DNA of 64,000 bases from Aeromonas sp. RU39B. Its GTDB lineage: Bacteria > Pseudomonadota > Gammaproteobacteria > Enterobacterales > Aeromonadaceae. Position numbers and translations under genes: made by a program. The first letter of the stretch is position 1. Each line of letters starts with the position of its first letter. The notes below the pieces were generated by a model. The model worked only from the letters and a program-made list of their open reading frames with translations. It was not told the origin of the DNA and did not search any database. Of this stretch, positions 9,415 through 19,812 are shown in pieces. The DNA is taken from contig NZ_FTMJ01000001.1 in the NCBI RefSeq assembly GCF_900156095.1, positions 310,001-374,000 on the forward strand. The letters are read 5' to 3'.

Positions 9415-9559
9415 TGCACACCTGAGTCAGTCGCCCACGCGTTGAGCACTTTTGCAGCAAAATCTGCTCGCAACTGGTGCATTTCTCACCAAAACGAACA
9501 GTCTGTAACCTGCGTCAGCGTGGTGATACGGGCTGTTTTGCCTTTTTTTTGAACGTTTC

Positions 9560-9573
9560 TGACCATTCGGTCA
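9560..9573. promoter_or_regulatory. RutR-like operator 1 before preT
   Basis: TGACCATTCGGTCA is a perfect TGACC-N4-GGTCA inverted repeat inside TCTGACCATTCGGTCAACTT, close to the known RutR box. It lies about 90 bp before the preT start. Confidence 0.72.
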
Positions 9574-9606
9574 ACTTGGCACGATCGTCGCTTTCTCCTC
9601 TCTTGT

Positions 9607-9630
9607 AATCCTAACCAGTTGGTCAGGATT
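9607..9630. promoter_or_regulatory. RutR-like operator 2 before preT
   Basis: A 24-bp imperfect palindrome (AATCCTAACCAG and TTGGTCAGGATT, 10 of 12 positions paired) contains TAACC-N4-GGTCA. It lies 34 bp before the preT start, 47 bp centre to centre from operator 1. Confidence 0.7.
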
Positions 9631-9663
9631 GCTGGAAGCCATGTCTCAAGGAAGGAGCGAGCA

Positions 9664-11070
9664 ATGAATAACAGAACGCCTGTCGGGGTTGATACGCCCG
9701 GCATTGTGGCGGGACGCTTGCCGGATCCGGTTTATGTCGCCCAGTTTAGCGACAGCCATCCGCCACTGACGTCCAGCCAAGCGCTGGTAGAAGCCGAGCG
9801 CTGCTACGGCTGCTACGACGCCCCCTGCACCAGTGCCTGCCCGGCCGGGATCGATGTGCCGCGCTTTATCCAGCGCATCGCCCAGAAAAATATCCGGGGT
9901 GCCGCCTACGCCATTCTCGATGCCAACGAGTTGGGCGGGATCTGCGCCCGGGTTTGTCCGACCGAAGCCCTGTGCGAGCAGGTGTGTGTGCGCAATACCC
10001 AAGAAGGCAAACCGGTCGAAATCGGCCTGCTGCAGCGCTATGCCACTGACACCTATTTTGTCGATCCGGGCAAGCCGCTGTTTCATCGCGCCGCCCTGAG
10101 TGGTAAGCGGGTCGCCGTGGTCGGTGCCGGTCCGGCCGGACTCACCGTGGCGCACCGTCTGGCGCGTCTCGGTCATAACGTGGTGCTTTTTGAAGCCAAG
10201 CCTAAGTTGGGCGGCCTTAATGAATATGGTCTGGCCAGCTACAAGACCACCGGCGATTTTGCCCAGCACGAGATTCGCTGGCTGCTGTCAATTGGCGGTA
10301 TTTCGGTGCGCACCCATCAAATGCTTGGGCGCGACATCCACCTTGATGCACTGCGCGCCGAGTTTGATGCCGTGTTTCTGGGAATGGGGCTCGCTGGCGT
10401 CAATGCGCTGGGGATCCCCGAGCCTGCCGCCAGCGGGCTGGAGGAGGCGGTCGATTTTATCGCCAGATTGCGCCAGTGCGACGATCTGGCCAGCTTCCCG
10501 GTCGGCCGTCAGGTCGTGGTCATCGGCGGTGGAATGACGGCGGTCGATGCCGCGGTGCAGGCCAAAAAGCTGGGCGCCCGCGAAGTCACCATGGTCTATC
10601 GCCGCGGCGAAAGTGCCATGAAAGCCTCGGCCGTGGAGATTGATTGGGCGCGCAGCAACGGCGTCACCATCCGCCATTGGGCGGCGCCAAAAGCGGTGCA
10701 CAGCGCAGAGGGTAAGGTCACCGGCATCACGCTGGCCGTCACCTGCGAGCAGGGCGGTCGCTTGGTCGAAAGCGGTGAGACCTTCACCCTGCCGGCCGAC
10801 ATGATCCTCAAGGCCATCGGCCAGACCTATGTCAGCGAGCCGGCGGGCGCTGGATTGATGCTGCAAGATGGCCGCATTGCGGTGGACGAGCAGGGGCGCA
10901 CCTCGCTGCCCGGCGTCTGGGCCGGCGGTGACTGTGTCGCGGGTGGGCTGGATCTCACCGTCGATGCGGTCCGGCTTGGCAAGCTTGCCGCGTTTTCTAT
11001 CGATGCCACCTTGCGCGCCGCCGATGGCGCAGCGTCCGATGCACTGGTCGAGGAGTCCTGTCATGGCTGA
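9664..11070 (+). CDS. preT: NAD-dependent dihydropyrimidine dehydrogenase, PreT subunit
   Basis: FAD/NAD(P) electron-input subunit that passes electrons to PreA for reduction of uracil and thymine. It has 468 residues, somewhat longer than E. coli PreT (about 412) because of the N-terminal region. Cluster cysteines are C47, C50, C55 and C59 (ERCYGCYDAPCTSACP) and the second set in GICARVCPTEALCEQVC. The FAD motif is VAVVGAGPAGLT (about residue 150) and the NAD motif is VVVIGGGMTAVDAA (about 284). The start at 9664 follows GGAAGGAG by 6 bases. It overlaps preA by 8 bases. Two RutR-like operators lie upstream. Confidence 0.92.
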   Translation: MNNRTPVGVDTPGIVAGRLPDPVYVAQFSDSHPPLTSSQALVEAERCYGCYDAPCTSACPAGIDVPRFIQRIAQKNIRGAAYAILDANELGGICARVCPTEALCEQVCVRNTQEGKPVEIGLLQRYATDTYFVDPGKPLFHRAALSGKRVAVVGAGPAGLTVAHRLARLGHNVVLFEAKPKLGGLNEYGLASYKTTGDFAQHEIRWLLSIGGISVRTHQMLGRDIHLDALRAEFDAVFLGMGLAGVNALGIPEPAASGLEEAVDFIARLRQCDDLASFPVGRQVVVIGGGMTAVDAAVQAKKLGAREVTMVYRRGESAMKASAVEIDWARSNGVTIRHWAAPKAVHSAEGKVTGITLAVTCEQGGRLVESGETFTLPADMILKAIGQTYVSEPAGAGLMLQDGRIAVDEQGRTSLPGVWAGGDCVAGGLDLTVDAVRLGKLAAFSIDATLRAADGAASDALVEESCHG

Positions 11071-12379
11071 TATCAGCAGCAATTTTCTGGGCATCAAGAG
11101 CCCGAACCCGTTCTGGTTGGCCTCGGCGCCGCCCACCGACAAGGAGTACAACGTGGTGCGCGCCTTCGAGGCCGGGTGGGGTGGCGTGGTGTGGAAGACC
11201 CTCGGGATCGATCCCCACGTGGTCAATGTCAGCGGCCCCCGTTACGGCACCCTGCGCGGGCCGGATCGGCGGGTGATTGGTCTTAACAACATCGAGCTCA
11301 TCACCGATCGCACCCTTGCCATCAACCTTGAGGAGATCGCCCGGGTCAAGCGTAACTGGCCCGATCGCGCCGTCGTGGTGTCGATCATGGTGCCGTGCGA
11401 TGAAGCGTCGTGGAAGTTCATCCTGCCGCTGGTCGAGCAGACCGGTGCCGATGGCATCGAGCTCAACTTCGGCTGCCCGCACGGCATGAGCGAGCGCGGC
11501 ATGGGGGCTGCGGTGGGGCAGGTGCCCGAGTACATCGAGATGGTGACCCGCTGGTGTAAGCAGTACTGCTCGCTGCCGGTTATCGTCAAGCTCACCCCCA
11601 ACATCACTGACATCCGTTACCCGGCGCGGGCTGCCCATCGCGGCGGCGCCGATGCGGTGTCACTGATCAACACCATCAACTCGATCATCGGTGTCGATCT
11701 CGATGCCATGGCGATGAGCCCCAACACCGGCGGCATGGGGTCGCACGGCGGTTATTGCGGTACGGCCGTCAAGCCGATTGCCCTGAACATGGTGGCCGAG
11801 ATCGCCCGTGACGGTGAGACGCGTGGGATGCCCATCTCCGGCATCGGCGGCGTGTCTACCTGGCGCGACGCTGCCGAGTTTATCGCGCTGGGCTGCGGCA
11901 CGGTGCAGGTCTGCACCGCCGCCATGGTGCACGGTTTCTCGATTGTGCAGGACATGATCAGCGGCCTGGAGAACTTCATGGATGAGCGAGGCTATCGCAC
12001 CATCGACGATTTCCGGGGTAAGGCGGTGCCCACCGTGACCGACTGGCGTTACCTCAACCTCAACCATGTGGAAAAGGCGGTGATCGACCAAGAGAGCTGC
12101 ATCAAGTGCGGCAAGTGCCACATCGCCTGCGAGGACACCTCGCACCAGGCCATCACCAGCATCAAAAACGGTGAGCGCCATTACGAGGTGAAAGAAGAGG
12201 AGTGCGTCGGCTGCAATCTGTGCGCCTCCATCTGCCCGGTCGAGAACTGCATCACCATGCGCGCACTGGCGCCGGGTGAAGTGGACCTGCGTACCGGCCG
12301 GGTGGTCAGCGGTGATTATGCCAACTGGACCACTCACCCCAACAATCCGATGGCCACACCGGCCAGTGAAGTGGCGTAA
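11063..12379 (+). CDS. preA: NAD-dependent dihydropyrimidine dehydrogenase, PreA subunit
   Basis: Catalytic FMN subunit of 438 residues, reducing uracil or thymine at C5-C6. Residues 1-320 form the dihydroorotate-dehydrogenase-like barrel (NPFWLASAPPTDKEYNVVRA, KLTPNITDIR, GTAVKPIALNMVAEIA, ISGIGGVSTWRDAAEFI). Two [4Fe-4S] motifs follow: ESCIKCGKCHIACE and EECVGCNLCASICPVENC. The stretch matching the catalytic cysteine region of mammalian DPD (GMGLACGQ, from memory) reads GMGAAVGQ, so that cysteine is Val here; I recall E. coli PreA also having Val, so this is probably normal for the bacterial type. AGGAG lies 7 bases upstream. Confidence 0.92.
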   Translation: MADISSNFLGIKSPNPFWLASAPPTDKEYNVVRAFEAGWGGVVWKTLGIDPHVVNVSGPRYGTLRGPDRRVIGLNNIELITDRTLAINLEEIARVKRNWPDRAVVVSIMVPCDEASWKFILPLVEQTGADGIELNFGCPHGMSERGMGAAVGQVPEYIEMVTRWCKQYCSLPVIVKLTPNITDIRYPARAAHRGGADAVSLINTINSIIGVDLDAMAMSPNTGGMGSHGGYCGTAVKPIALNMVAEIARDGETRGMPISGIGGVSTWRDAAEFIALGCGTVQVCTAAMVHGFSIVQDMISGLENFMDERGYRTIDDFRGKAVPTVTDWRYLNLNHVEKAVIDQESCIKCGKCHIACEDTSHQAITSIKNGERHYEVKEEECVGCNLCASICPVENCITMRALAPGEVDLRTGRVVSGDYANWTTHPNNPMATPASEVA

Positions 12380-12383
12380 CGAC

Positions 12384-12433
12384 GCGGCCGGTCAAGTCCG
12401 GCCGCTAATCCTGCCCCCGGATGGTGGGGCAGG
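12384..12433 (+). other. two intercistronic hairpins between preA and hydA
   Basis: Perfect stem GCGGCCGG/CCGGCCGC (12384-12405) is followed by CCTGCCCC/GGGGCAGG (12410-12433). Neither has a T run, so they are more likely to protect or process the mRNA, or to reduce read-through, than to terminate. Confidence 0.6.
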
Positions 12434-12489
12434 GGGCACATCTCGCTGCACTGGCACGTTCGCTGCGTGGCTGGAGTAGCACTTGTTAA

Positions 12490-13959
<1,470 letters not shown>

Positions 13960-13981
13960 CCGATTCAAGGAGAGAATCAGC

Positions 13982-15247
13982 ATGGATACCAAAACCTGTG
14001 ATGCCAGCGTGGTAACGGATCTTCGTGTCAATGGTGAGCGGCTGTGGCAGTCGCTGATGGATCTGGCCAAAATCGGTGCGACCCCCAAGGGCGGGGTGTG
14101 CCGGCTGACCCTGACCGATCTGGATCGTCAAGGGCGCGATCTGGTGATCAGCTGGGCGCGCGAGGCGGGCCTGTCGGTCACCATCGACAAGATTGGCAAC
14201 GTCTTTATGCGCCGTGCCGGGCGCAACAACATGCTGCCGCCGATCATGACCGGCAGCCATATCGATACCCAGCCGACTGGTGGCAAGTTTGACGGCAACT
14301 TCGGGGTGCTGGCTGGCCTTGAGGTGATCCGGACTCTCAATGATTACGATATCGAGACTGAAGCCCCGGTGGAGCTGGCTTTCTGGACCAACGAGGAGGG
14401 ATCGCGCTTTGTGCCGGTGATGATGGGCTCAGGGGTGTTTGCCCATATCTTTACCCTCGAGCATGCCTATGCCGCCAAGGATATCGACGGCAAGACGGTG
14501 GGGGAGGAGCTGGCGCGCATCGGCTATATCGGTGATGAAGAGCCGGGCGATCACCCCATCGGCGCCTACTTCGAGGCGCACATCGAGCAGGGGCCGATTC
14601 TGGAAGACAAAGAGATCACCATCGGAGTGGTGCAAGGGGTGCTCGGTATTCGCTGGTATGACTGCGTGGTGACCGGGATGGAGGCGCACGCCGGCCCGAC
14701 CCCGATGGAGCTGCGTAAAGATGCCATGCAAGTGGCGGCGCGCATCATGCAAGAGGTGGTGGCGATCGCCCATCGCTTCGGCCCGCATGGGCGCGGCACC
14801 GTCGGCATGGTGCAGGTGTTCCCCAACAGCCGAAACGTGATCCCGGGGCAGGTCACCTTCTCCATCGATTTTCGCAACATGACCGATGCGCTGGTGGATG
14901 AGATGGACGCCGCCCTGCGCGCCTATGTCGGCACTGTCGAGCAAGAGACCGGGCTTGGGGTGGCGATTACCCAGGTGTCGCACTATCCGGCAGCGCCGTT
15001 TCACCCCGATTGCAAGGATGCGGTGCGCCGCGCCGCCCAGCGCCTTGGCTACTCGCACATGGATATCGTCTCTGGGGCGGGACACGATGCGGTCTATATG
15101 TCGATGCTGGCGCCAGCGGGCATGATCTTCATCCCCTGCAAAGATGGCATCAGCCACAACGAAATCGAGGACACCCAACCCGAGCAGGTCACCGCCGGCA
15201 CCAACGTGCTGCTCCATGCCATGCTTGAGCGCGCCCGCGTGGTGTAA
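13982..15247 (+). CDS. beta-ureidopropionase / N-carbamoyl amino acid hydrolase, M20 family
   Basis: Zinc hydrolase of 421 residues (HyuC/AmaB/allantoate amidohydrolase family), here most likely cleaving N-carbamoyl-beta-alanine to beta-alanine, CO2 and ammonia, the last step of reductive pyrimidine breakdown. Metal-site motifs are GSHIDTQPTGGKFDGNFGV, WTNEEGSRF and AHIEQGP, with the later AGHDAVYM. The ATG at 13982 has AAGGAGAG 7 bases upstream. It is last in the operon, before a strong terminator. An allantoate or L-carbamoylase activity cannot be excluded from sequence alone. No beta-alanine aminotransferase is present in the window. Confidence 0.85.
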   Translation: MDTKTCDASVVTDLRVNGERLWQSLMDLAKIGATPKGGVCRLTLTDLDRQGRDLVISWAREAGLSVTIDKIGNVFMRRAGRNNMLPPIMTGSHIDTQPTGGKFDGNFGVLAGLEVIRTLNDYDIETEAPVELAFWTNEEGSRFVPVMMGSGVFAHIFTLEHAYAAKDIDGKTVGEELARIGYIGDEEPGDHPIGAYFEAHIEQGPILEDKEITIGVVQGVLGIRWYDCVVTGMEAHAGPTPMELRKDAMQVAARIMQEVVAIAHRFGPHGRGTVGMVQVFPNSRNVIPGQVTFSIDFRNMTDALVDEMDAALRAYVGTVEQETGLGVAITQVSHYPAAPFHPDCKDAVRRAAQRLGYSHMDIVSGAGHDAVYMSMLAPAGMIFIPCKDGISHNEIEDTQPEQVTAGTNVLLHAMLERARVV

Positions 15248-15269
15248 GCCTTATCGTTGTGAAGATAAG

Positions 15270-15299
15270 AAAACCCGGGCCAGCCCGGGTTTTCTGTTT
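15270..15299. terminator. bidirectional terminator between the pyrimidine operon and a chemoreceptor
   Basis: AAAACCCGGGC and GCCCGGGTTTT form an 11-bp stem with a 2-nt loop, with A and T tracts on the two sides, so it can serve the convergent genes on both strands. Confidence 0.85.
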
Positions 15300-15308
15300 T
15301 TAAGCGAT

Positions 15309-17186
15309 TTAGATGCGGAACATCCCAATCTGACCGTTTAGCTCGCCCGAGATGCTCTCGAGTTCACTCGCCAGCTGATTGGAGTTTTGCGCCTGACCGG
15401 CCAGCTCGTCCGAGACATCCTTGACCGCCTGAATATTGCGGCTTACCTCGTCGGTGACCGAGCGCTGCTCTTCGGCGGCGCTAGAGATCTGGGTTGCCAT
15501 CTGTGAGATACGGTCAATCGATTCGACAATCTGCTCGAGGGCCTGGGTCGCTTCACCGGCATCCCCCACGCTGTTTTGTGCCAGCAACTGGCTCTCTTGC
15601 ATGGTGCCGACGGCGCTTTGGGTGTTGCGCTGCAAGGTCTCGATCATGGTGCGAATTTCGACCGTGGAGCTGTGGGTGCGCTGGGAGAGCACCCGCACTT
15701 CGTCGGCCACCACGGCAAAACCTCGCCCCTGCTCACCGGCGCGGGCGGCTTCGATGGCGGCGTTGAGCGCCAGCAGGTTGGTCTGCTCGGCGATGCCTTG
15801 AATGGTGGAGAGGATGGTGTTGATCTCCTGGGTGTTTTTCTCGAGCTCACGAATGGTGCCGGAGGCGTGCTCCACCTGGGAGGCGAGATCGGTGATAGAG
15901 CGCTGGTTACGGGCAATCACCTGTTTGCCCTGCTCGCAGTTGCTGGCCGAGGCGCGGGCGGCATCGGCGGTCTGCTCGGCGTTGCTGGCCACCTCGACGG
16001 CGGTGGCCGACATCTCGTGCACGGCGGTGGCGATGAGGGAGATCTCGTTTTGCTGACGTGACAACCCTTGCGTGGTCTCACCGGCCATCTGGTGCGAGCG
16101 GATCGCCTGTTGGTTCAGTTGCCCGGCCGAGCTTGAGATGTCGCGTACCATGGCGTGAATGCGGTCAATAAAGGTGTTGACGTGCTTGGCGACGGCGCCC
16201 ACCTCGTCGTGCCGCTCAATCTGGATGCGGCGGGTCAGATCGCCGTTACCGCGCGACAGGGCAGCAATCGCCTCGCCCAAGGTCGAGAGCGGCGCCAGCG
16301 AGCCACGGATCGCCAGATAGGAGATACCGGCCACGATCAGGATAGTGAGCAGACCCTGCCAGATAGCAGAGGTGATCATTCGGCTGACCGCCTGATAAGC
16401 GACCTCTTTGTCGATGACGATGCCGTAATACCAGTCGGTATCGGGCACTTGGGTTAGCTCAAACAGGCTCGGTTTGCCGCCTATCTCATACTCGGAGATG
16501 GCGCCGTCGTGGGCAATCTCCTGAATACGCACCGGGGTGAGCTCCGGGAAGATCTCGCTGCTCTGCTTCATGGCGAGGCTCTGATCCGGGTGGGCGATAA
16601 TGGTGCCGTGGCTGTCTACCAACATGGCGTAGGCACCCTCCATCTTCATCGACAAAATGCTCTGCACCAGCGCATCGATGGAGATGTCACCGGCGATCAC
16701 GCCACGGGTGTTACCGCGCAAAAAGGGCTCGGCGATGGTGATGACCAGACTGCCTTGCGAGGCCCCCATGTAGGGCGGGGTGATGATGAGATGGCCGGCG
16801 CTCATGGCGCTCTGATACCAGGGACGTTTGCGCGGATCATAGCCTGCCGGCACATTGGAAAAATGCCCCTCAATGTATTTGCCATCTTCGGCCCCCGAGT
16901 AGACCAGCTCGAAGTGACCGGATTTCTCAGCCTGTGCCAGATAGGTGACCGGTTCGTCTTGCAGGGCATAGGCCTCTTTGGCTGCCTGCACCATGGCCAC
17001 CCGTGCCTGCAGCCAGTGGGTGATCCCTTGCACGCTGGCATTGGAGCTGACACTAATCGTATCGCCGACCAGTCGGCGCGTTTCGGCGCCCAGTTGACGG
17101 GTGTTGTACCAGACCTGCAGCGCAGTGATGACGATGATGAGGGTACTGATCGCGATCACCAGCTTGTTCTTAATCGATAAGTTCAT
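15309..17186 (-). CDS. methyl-accepting chemotaxis protein, dCache type
   Basis: Chemoreceptor of 625 residues. One N-terminal membrane helix (about 10-30) is followed by a periplasmic sensor of about 250 residues with double-Cache features ([51 protein letters not shown]). A second helix (about 275-295), HAMP, and the signalling domain follow, with the hairpin tip motif [38 protein letters not shown]. The ligand is unknown; dCache receptors often bind amino acids or other small metabolites. The start at 17186 has AAGGAT upstream. Its position next to catabolic operons is suggestive but not evidence of ligand. Confidence 0.92.
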   Translation of the reverse strand: MNLSIKNKLVIAISTLIIVITALQVWYNTRQLGAETRRLVGDTISVSSNASVQGITHWLQARVAMVQAAKEAYALQDEPVTYLAQAEKSGHFELVYSGAEDGKYIEGHFSNVPAGYDPRKRPWYQSAMSAGHLIITPPYMGASQGSLVITIAEPFLRGNTRGVIAGDISIDALVQSILSMKMEGAYAMLVDSHGTIIAHPDQSLAMKQSSEIFPELTPVRIQEIAHDGAISEYEIGGKPSLFELTQVPDTDWYYGIVIDKEVAYQAVSRMITSAIWQGLLTILIVAGISYLAIRGSLAPLSTLGEAIAALSRGNGDLTRRIQIERHDEVGAVAKHVNTFIDRIHAMVRDISSSAGQLNQQAIRSHQMAGETTQGLSRQQNEISLIATAVHEMSATAVEVASNAEQTADAARASASNCEQGKQVIARNQRSITDLASQVEHASGTIRELEKNTQEINTILSTIQGIAEQTNLLALNAAIEAARAGEQGRGFAVVADEVRVLSQRTHSSTVEIRTMIETLQRNTQSAVGTMQESQLLAQNSVGDAGEATQALEQIVESIDRISQMATQISSAAEEQRSVTDEVSRNIQAVKDVSDELAGQAQNSNQLASELESISGELNGQIGMFRI

Positions 17187-17382
17187 CCGGTAAATCCTTC
17201 TAACCTTTAGGGATTTGGTATTTCTAACCTTATATCGACCTAAAAATCCGACTTTATACTGCGGCAGCCCGGGAAATTGTTAAGCCCGTGATCGAAGGCA
17301 CATTGGTGCCGTGTGGTTTGTCAATATGGCGACCGGGGCAGGCGGGCAGTGGGTCAGGTCTGATTTTGATGCGCTCGGCTTA

Positions 17383-17404
17383 CAACTGTAAACGATTACA
17401 GTTG
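17383..17404. promoter_or_regulatory. LacI/GalR-type operator, distal
   Basis: CAACTGTAA and TTACAGTTG are perfect 9-bp arms around ACGA; the core TGTAAACGATTACA resembles GalR/LacI-family operators with a central CG. It lies 272 bp before the chosen alpha-galactosidase start, and a second similar core lies 156 bp downstream, a spacing that would allow looping. Confidence 0.65.
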
Positions 17405-17493
17405 GTGGTTTCACTCATTGGTTGTGTGGTTATGCTGTCACCCTGAATTGAAACCGGTAACAGGTGTGCGCTGACGCGCATAAACGCCGGTTT

Positions 17494-17515
17494 TATCGTG
17501 ATCATGATCACTAAA
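17494..17515. promoter_or_regulatory. CRP site before the melibiose genes
   Basis: The perfect 14-bp palindrome GTGATCATGATCAC (17498-17511) within ATCGTGATCATGATCACTAA is very close to the CRP consensus TGTGA-N6-TCACA. It fits catabolite control of alpha-galactosidase and melB. Confidence 0.65.
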
Positions 17516-17538
17516 CGGCGTTAAGAATAGCTCCCAAT

Positions 17539-17552
17539 TGTAAACGTTTCCA
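17539..17552. promoter_or_regulatory. LacI/GalR-type operator, proximal
   Basis: TGTAAACGTTTCCA has the GTAAACG half-site and central CG typical of LacI-family operators and shares TGTAAACG with the distal site. No LacI-type regulator gene is in the window. Confidence 0.6.
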
Positions 17553-17654
17553 CTGGTGTAGCCAGGATCACAAAAACGCGAGTCGTAAGCTTTTATGATG
17601 CCTGCCAATGGTGCGGTCGCACCATTCGACTCTGCAACACCGGGCTCAGACATC

Positions 17655-19772
17655 ATGAACGACATCGTTACTCTGCGTGGGCGCCACAGCGCGCTGCTTA
17701 TCTCTGTCGGCGATCAGGCTGACATCCTCTACTGGGGCAAGGCGTTGACCACCTCCTGCGATCGTGATGCCCATGTGGCACTGGCGCGTGCCGTGCCTTA
17801 TGGCCGGCTGGATGTGGATGTGCCGCTCTCGCTGTTTCCTGAATCTGGACGCGGCCTGTTTAGCAGTCCGGCGCTGGAGGGGCATCGGGAAGGGCGTGAC
17901 TGGTCTGCCGTGTTTGTGCTCAGAGAGATCAAGCAGGAGGGGCAGAGCTTAACGCTGGTCAGTCGCGATGCGGTGGCTGGCTTGCAGCTGGTCAGTGAGA
18001 TCACGCTCGATCCGCAGCACGATGTGCTGAGCCTGCGCCATACCCTCACCAACTTAGGCGCCACCCCCTATCAGGTCAACCGCCTGGCCAGCACGCTGCC
18101 GCTGCCAGAGCGGGCCACCGAGTGTCTCTCTTTCTATGGCCGCTGGGTGCATGAATTCCAGCAGCATCGCCATTCGCTGCGCCACGGTGGCTATCAGCAG
18201 GAGAACCGCCGTGGTCGCACCTCGCACGAGCACTTCCCGGCCCTGGTGGTTGGCAATCAGGGTTTTGGCGAGCAGCACGGTGAGGTGTGGGGCATGCATC
18301 TGGCCTGGAGCGGTAACCACCGGCTGCGGGTGGACGTCAAAGCGGACGGCCGCCGTTTTATGCAGGCTGAAGCGCTCTATCTGCCCGGCGAGATGAGCTT
18401 GGCTCAAGGGGAAAGTCTCGCGACGCCCTGGCTCTATGCCAGCTATAGCCCGGTGGGCCTCAATGTCATGAGCCAGCATTTTCACGGCTTTGTGCGTGAA
18501 CACATTGTGCGCTTCCCCGAGCCCAAGGCGCGGCCGGTGCATCTCAACACCTGGGAGGGGATCTATTTTGACCACGATCCCGCCTACATCATGGCGATGG
18601 CGACCGAAGCGGCGCGGATGGGCGTGGAGCGTTTTATCATCGATGATGGCTGGTTTCGTCGGCGCAACAACGACAAGGCAGCCCTCGGTGACTGGTATCT
18701 GGACTCGCAGAAATACCCCGAGGGTCTCGAGCCGGTGATCGCGCATGTGCGCGGGCTCGGGATGGAGTTTGGCCTGTGGGTCGAGCCCGAGATGATCAGC
18801 CTGGATTCAGATCTCTATCGCCAGCACCCCGACTGGCTGCTGGCGCTGGAGGGTTACTCCCCGCCGACCGGCCGCAATCAATATGTGCTGGATCTGCAAA
18901 ACCCCGCCGCCTTTGCCTATCTCTGTGAGCGGCTCGATGCGCTGCTCGGGCGTTACGCCATCAGCTATCTCAAATGGGACATGAACCGCGAAGTGGTGCA
19001 GCCCGGCCATGCCGGACGGGCCAGCCAACAGGCCCAGGTCGAGGCGGTCTATCGCCTGATGGACTGGGTACGTGAGCACTATCCACAGGTTGAAATCGAA
19101 GCCTGCGCCGCCGGCGGTGGCCGCATCGACTATGAGGTGCTCAAACGGGTGCACCGCTTCTGGCCGTCCGATAACAACGATGCGCTGGAGCGTCAGATTA
19201 TTCAGCGTGGCTTTAGCTACTTCTTCCCGCCCGAAGTGATGGGCTCCCACATCGGTGCCACTCACTGCCACGCCACCCGGCGCGTCTCCGACATTCATTT
19301 TCGCGGCATCACAGCGCTGTTTGGCCATATGGGCATTGAGCTCGACCCGGTGCGCGAAAGTAAGCAGGAGAAGGCCGGATTTAGCCACTACATCGCCCTG
19401 CACAAACGCTATCGACCGCTGCTGCACAGTGGGCAAACCCTGCGCATCGACAGCGATGACAGCGAGCAGCAGGTGATTCATGGCGTGGTGGGCGCGGACG
19501 GGCGCCAAGCGCTGGTGATGGTCGCCCAGATGGGGATGCCCACTTACTCCTTTAGCGGCGTGCTGCGTATCCCCGGCTTGCAGAGCGAGACCCGTTACAA
19601 GGTGTCGCTGATTGCCTGTGCCAGCAACCTGCGTAGCGGCATCGTCAACCGCCAGCCGGCCTGGATCGATACCCCGGTGGAGTTGAGTGGCGAGTGGCTG
19701 GCGCAAGCGGGCATCACCATGCCGATCCTCGACCCTTCCACCGCCATCCTGATCGAGCTGACGGCGGTTTAA
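17655..19772 (+). CDS. alpha-galactosidase, GH36
   Basis: Cytoplasmic alpha-galactosidase of 705 residues, hydrolysing melibiose brought in by the adjacent MelB. GH36 features are the N-terminal beta-sandwich (ADILYWGKAL), the barrel with FIIDDGWFRRRNNDKAALGD, GLWVEPEMIS, the nucleophile Asp in YLKWDMNREV, the CAAGGGRIDY loop and the acid/base Asp in RFWPSDNNDALER. I chose the ATG at 17655 because MNDIVTLRGRHSALL fits the usual N-terminus; an in-frame ATG at 17595 would add 20 unremarkable residues, and neither has a strong ribosome site. CRP and LacI-type sites lie upstream. Confidence 0.88.
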   Translation: MNDIVTLRGRHSALLISVGDQADILYWGKALTTSCDRDAHVALARAVPYGRLDVDVPLSLFPESGRGLFSSPALEGHREGRDWSAVFVLREIKQEGQSLTLVSRDAVAGLQLVSEITLDPQHDVLSLRHTLTNLGATPYQVNRLASTLPLPERATECLSFYGRWVHEFQQHRHSLRHGGYQQENRRGRTSHEHFPALVVGNQGFGEQHGEVWGMHLAWSGNHRLRVDVKADGRRFMQAEALYLPGEMSLAQGESLATPWLYASYSPVGLNVMSQHFHGFVREHIVRFPEPKARPVHLNTWEGIYFDHDPAYIMAMATEAARMGVERFIIDDGWFRRRNNDKAALGDWYLDSQKYPEGLEPVIAHVRGLGMEFGLWVEPEMISLDSDLYRQHPDWLLALEGYSPPTGRNQYVLDLQNPAAFAYLCERLDALLGRYAISYLKWDMNREVVQPGHAGRASQQAQVEAVYRLMDWVREHYPQVEIEACAAGGGRIDYEVLKRVHRFWPSDNNDALERQIIQRGFSYFFPPEVMGSHIGATHCHATRRVSDIHFRGITALFGHMGIELDPVRESKQEKAGFSHYIALHKRYRPLLHSGQTLRIDSDDSEQQVIHGVVGADGRQALVMVAQMGMPTYSFSGVLRIPGLQSETRYKVSLIACASNLRSGIVNRQPAWIDTPVELSGEWLAQAGITMPILDPSTAILIELTAV

Positions 19773-19812
19773 CCGAATAATTCGAAGCAATCACACACAA
19801 AAGGACATGGTC

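Noticed and set aside
17187..17260. Sigma-28 promoter before the first chemoreceptor
   Set aside because: TAAAGTCG and GTCGATAT resemble the two elements, but the spacing is about 2 bases short of the consensus.
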